Assembly: GCA_030581615.1 (NCBI GenBank)
Contig: JAKTTT010000060.1
Location: forward strand, 62,001-126,000
Direction of reading: 5' to 3'
Source of the DNA: Alloascoidea africana
Taxonomy: Eukaryota > Ascomycota > Alloascoideomycetes > Alloascoideales > Alloascoideaceae
DNA: 64,000 nucleotides
Part shown: one piece after another, positions 63,301 to 64,000 of the stretch
How positions within the stretch are numbered: position 1 is the stretch's first letter
How the letters are laid out: every line of letters starts with the position of its first letter
Translations under genes and position numbers: made by a program
Notes under the pieces: generated by a model
What the model saw: the letters and a program-made list of their open reading frames with translations, nothing else
Told to the model about the DNA's origin: nothing
The model's database searches: none

Positions 63301-63454
63301 GGCGGAGCATGCTGACAAGTCTCAAATAGGACACACTTTGAAAAACAAGATTCCTGCTTTTGATGAATTGACCCAATATAGCCCCAGTTCTTTTTCGTGG
63401 ACGGTCGCTGACAGACGAGGCTTGGTTTCATTACACAAATACATTGAGTTATGA
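60383..63454 (+). CDS. PFF1: Vacuolar membrane M28 metalloprotease Pff1
   Basis: 1023 residues from the ATG at 60383; the frame is open upstream without another ATG. After an acidic, Gln/Glu-rich cytosolic tail comes the first membrane helix (LSVLIVVTYLAVLLGYMLV). The M28 peptidase domain has all metal and catalytic positions: LLSAHYDSVS (His218), VTDDGCG, NFNFYEESGLLGA (catalytic Glu pair), VNLEGAGAGG and RPRSFYHTSLDN. Six to eight further helices follow, then a lumenal C-terminal domain ending FDELTQYSPSSFSWT. The match to yeast YBR074W/Pff1 (976 residues) runs the full length. It is a multispanning zinc peptidase of the vacuole; substrates are unknown. The N-terminal tail is about 50 residues longer than in yeast. 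Confidence 0.93.
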   Translation: MAGSTVSSLYSSKRALKSKDKAGSSQSVPSVQPALTENLVETQEEQEHDDGEGNFEEHEEDDQKELEPGILVSFTRATFGFQKKSLSVLIVVTYLAVLLGYMLVENDALSVPKTEPDLLTQSWADLQVIGKTFHPFNSHAADDVYDFIKERVVSISSRSNGTVMYEDDFGREGMILQQDTLTATDKTYNRLVYLESGNVLAKIVGTDPSLGAVLLSAHYDSVSTSYGVTDDGCGIATMLALLSHFAMNPQKRTIIFNFNFYEESGLLGAEMFLSHPWKQEVETFVNLEGAGAGGRCVLFRTTDYGVARHYRAALKPFGNSILQQGFNQRLVKSETDFKVYAGSGMRGLDLAFYRPRSFYHTSLDNIKETSKGSLWHMLSNTLAITKSLASAGKSNPKEGEHEQAVYFDVLGKWFVVLPITSIFKINLGGLIAVPFLILALSSSKYGLSQLKANFKKGWLRAPAGFGISTFATIIVAYVIYCANPLVTVADFLSPFFCLVSVFLLSAYTVLAMSHYLWPVHEQKLIVIIELFLFWWVITALVTVYEGPQSTSTGFYYVTVIYYLISTALLLGLSGTILIAASSMSTDNGDSFSYGSMPPSVRNLSSENVLYLDPTYEEDNVRTERSPLLRQLRSTNYCPTHEESENYVKHKLKHAAIRSLSYDWSLQFLVLVPISLWMIYFSGYLILEGLSQTPLESQFSQVIVFGFLVLLAVLVGTTVLPFAHKFSIFIPCALVISATLLLLTSCLKQPFSTLSPFKLFFAQSIDLESSNAQAIVHITGREGMIEPLIQDLPSVKASNAKSLCISKTDGIETCSYEGLRPWLISSDNGGWASEYQNWLNVSVATERQDDSPDSGFVKGEILIKAQENRMCSVLFNTSSFDSEERKGRVSPVKSVTVYQTSDEGTITKNTWKLLKGINQVELYKLNWTNPDFRLGLEWVPQWLDKADSSVELEDSFSDLLTSNKALGVHVYCFWAEHADKSQIGHTLKNKIPAFDELTQYSPSSFSWTVADRRGLVSLHKYIEL

Positions 63455-63974
63455 AGAGGACGAACCTTTTTTTATTGTTTCTAGTAGTATTTGATTTAAA
63501 TAGTCGGCATTTAAATGGCGTTAGTGAGGGGCATTTGGTTAGTTTGTTTTCCTCACATGCTCACGCCTATTTTAGTAGTATCTAACACAAGAATCACGGG
63601 CATATGCATATCATTAATGGCCATAAAAGGCAGAGTGCCTGAGAAGTTGGTCCTGATTAGGAAATTAAAGATGGCTTTACGGATGTAGTTCTCCAAATTA
63701 GGCAGTCACCAAGCCACTTGTGCTCTTTTTAAACTCTTTTTGCAGCTGTGCATCATGCCTCCTGACTCTATTTGGTAAAAACATAATGGTCCTGGCAAAT
63801 GTGTCAAGGATGGCTCAAGACGATAATATCCATAAAGTGAAGGAAAACAAGCCACCTAGTAGTGGCCTTTTATCAGAATGGGGATTTATATAAGAGAGAT
63901 GTTTTCTTGCTCTATGTTTTTTTTGCTTCTAGAAACCGAAACTAATTCATTCATTCAAGCCAATTTCAAAAATA
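63455..63974. other. PFF1 3' region and promoter of the next gene
   Basis: No gene. The last 110 bp contain a TATA box and a T- then A-rich leader, consistent with a strongly expressed gene starting at 63975. Confidence 0.5.
63887..63893 (+). promoter_or_regulatory. TATA box of the gene at the right edge
   Basis: TATATAA, 82 bp before the ATG at 63975. Confidence 0.5.
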
Positions 63975-64000
63975 ATGGCTTTTTCACTCTTTTTCATAGC
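63975..64000 (+). CDS. Start of a gene truncated by the window edge, possible secreted or membrane protein
   Basis: An ATG follows an A/C-rich leader (CAATTTCAAAAATA). Only MAFSLFFI is visible; the apolar start would suit a signal peptide. Nothing more can be said. Confidence 0.35.

Overview
The window looks like nuclear DNA of an early-diverging budding yeast (Saccharomycotina). About 25 protein genes are densely packed on both strands, and most have clear orthologues in Saccharomyces cerevisiae. Unlike Saccharomyces, about half of them carry short introns of roughly 50-160 bp with GTRNGT-type donors and CTAAC/CTAAT branch sites just upstream of the acceptor. CTG is read as leucine: both leucines after the Walker lysine of SEY1 (GKSTLLN) are CTG, so this is not the CUG-Ser clade. 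I cannot name the genus from the sequence alone.

Layout. At 0.08-1.3 kb lies a decayed PIF/Harbinger-type DNA transposase, followed by a gene-poor stretch to 3.1 kb. At 3.1-12.9 kb are a small spliced membrane protein, SEC24 and two unrecognised proteins. At 13.6-20.9 kb are a PUF4-like RNA-binding protein, the 3'-end processing factor RNA15 and a CLC chloride channel (GEF1). At 21.5-33.9 kb are DDP1 (Nudix), SEY1 (ER fusion GTPase), NEJ1/XLF (end joining), a class II aldolase/adducin protein (Mug14-like), MIC60 and ARP4 on a divergent promoter, and a four-exon CENP-W kinetochore gene of only 74 codons. At 34.5-48.6 kb are UBP2, EXG1, an MSB1/Mug8-domain protein and gamma-glutamyltranspeptidase ECM38. 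At 49.5-64 kb are GCD7 (eIF2B beta, seven exons), a 65-residue GPI-type cell-wall protein, an old-yellow-enzyme-like flavoprotein, peroxisome-targeted isocitrate lyase ICL1, VMS1, HEM12, the vacuolar protease PFF1 and the first codons of a further gene.

The genes are ordinary housekeeping functions without an operon-like or pathway cluster, and I see no new defence or mobile system. The most informative observations are about gene structure. Acceptor choice follows a first-AG-after-the-branch rule with frequent AAG acceptors (6 of about 29 introns, five of them fixed by homology). Several genes were only found by splicing across tiny exons (CENP-W, the GPI protein, the OYE N-terminus, the one-codon first exon of PUF4). 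VMS1 has lost every zinc ligand of its normally conserved N-terminal zinc finger. GC content is patchy, with GC-rich, repeat-laden islands over PUF4/RNA15, the 3' half of MIC60 and the 5' part of the MSB1-like gene. No rRNA, tRNA or CRISPR was found.
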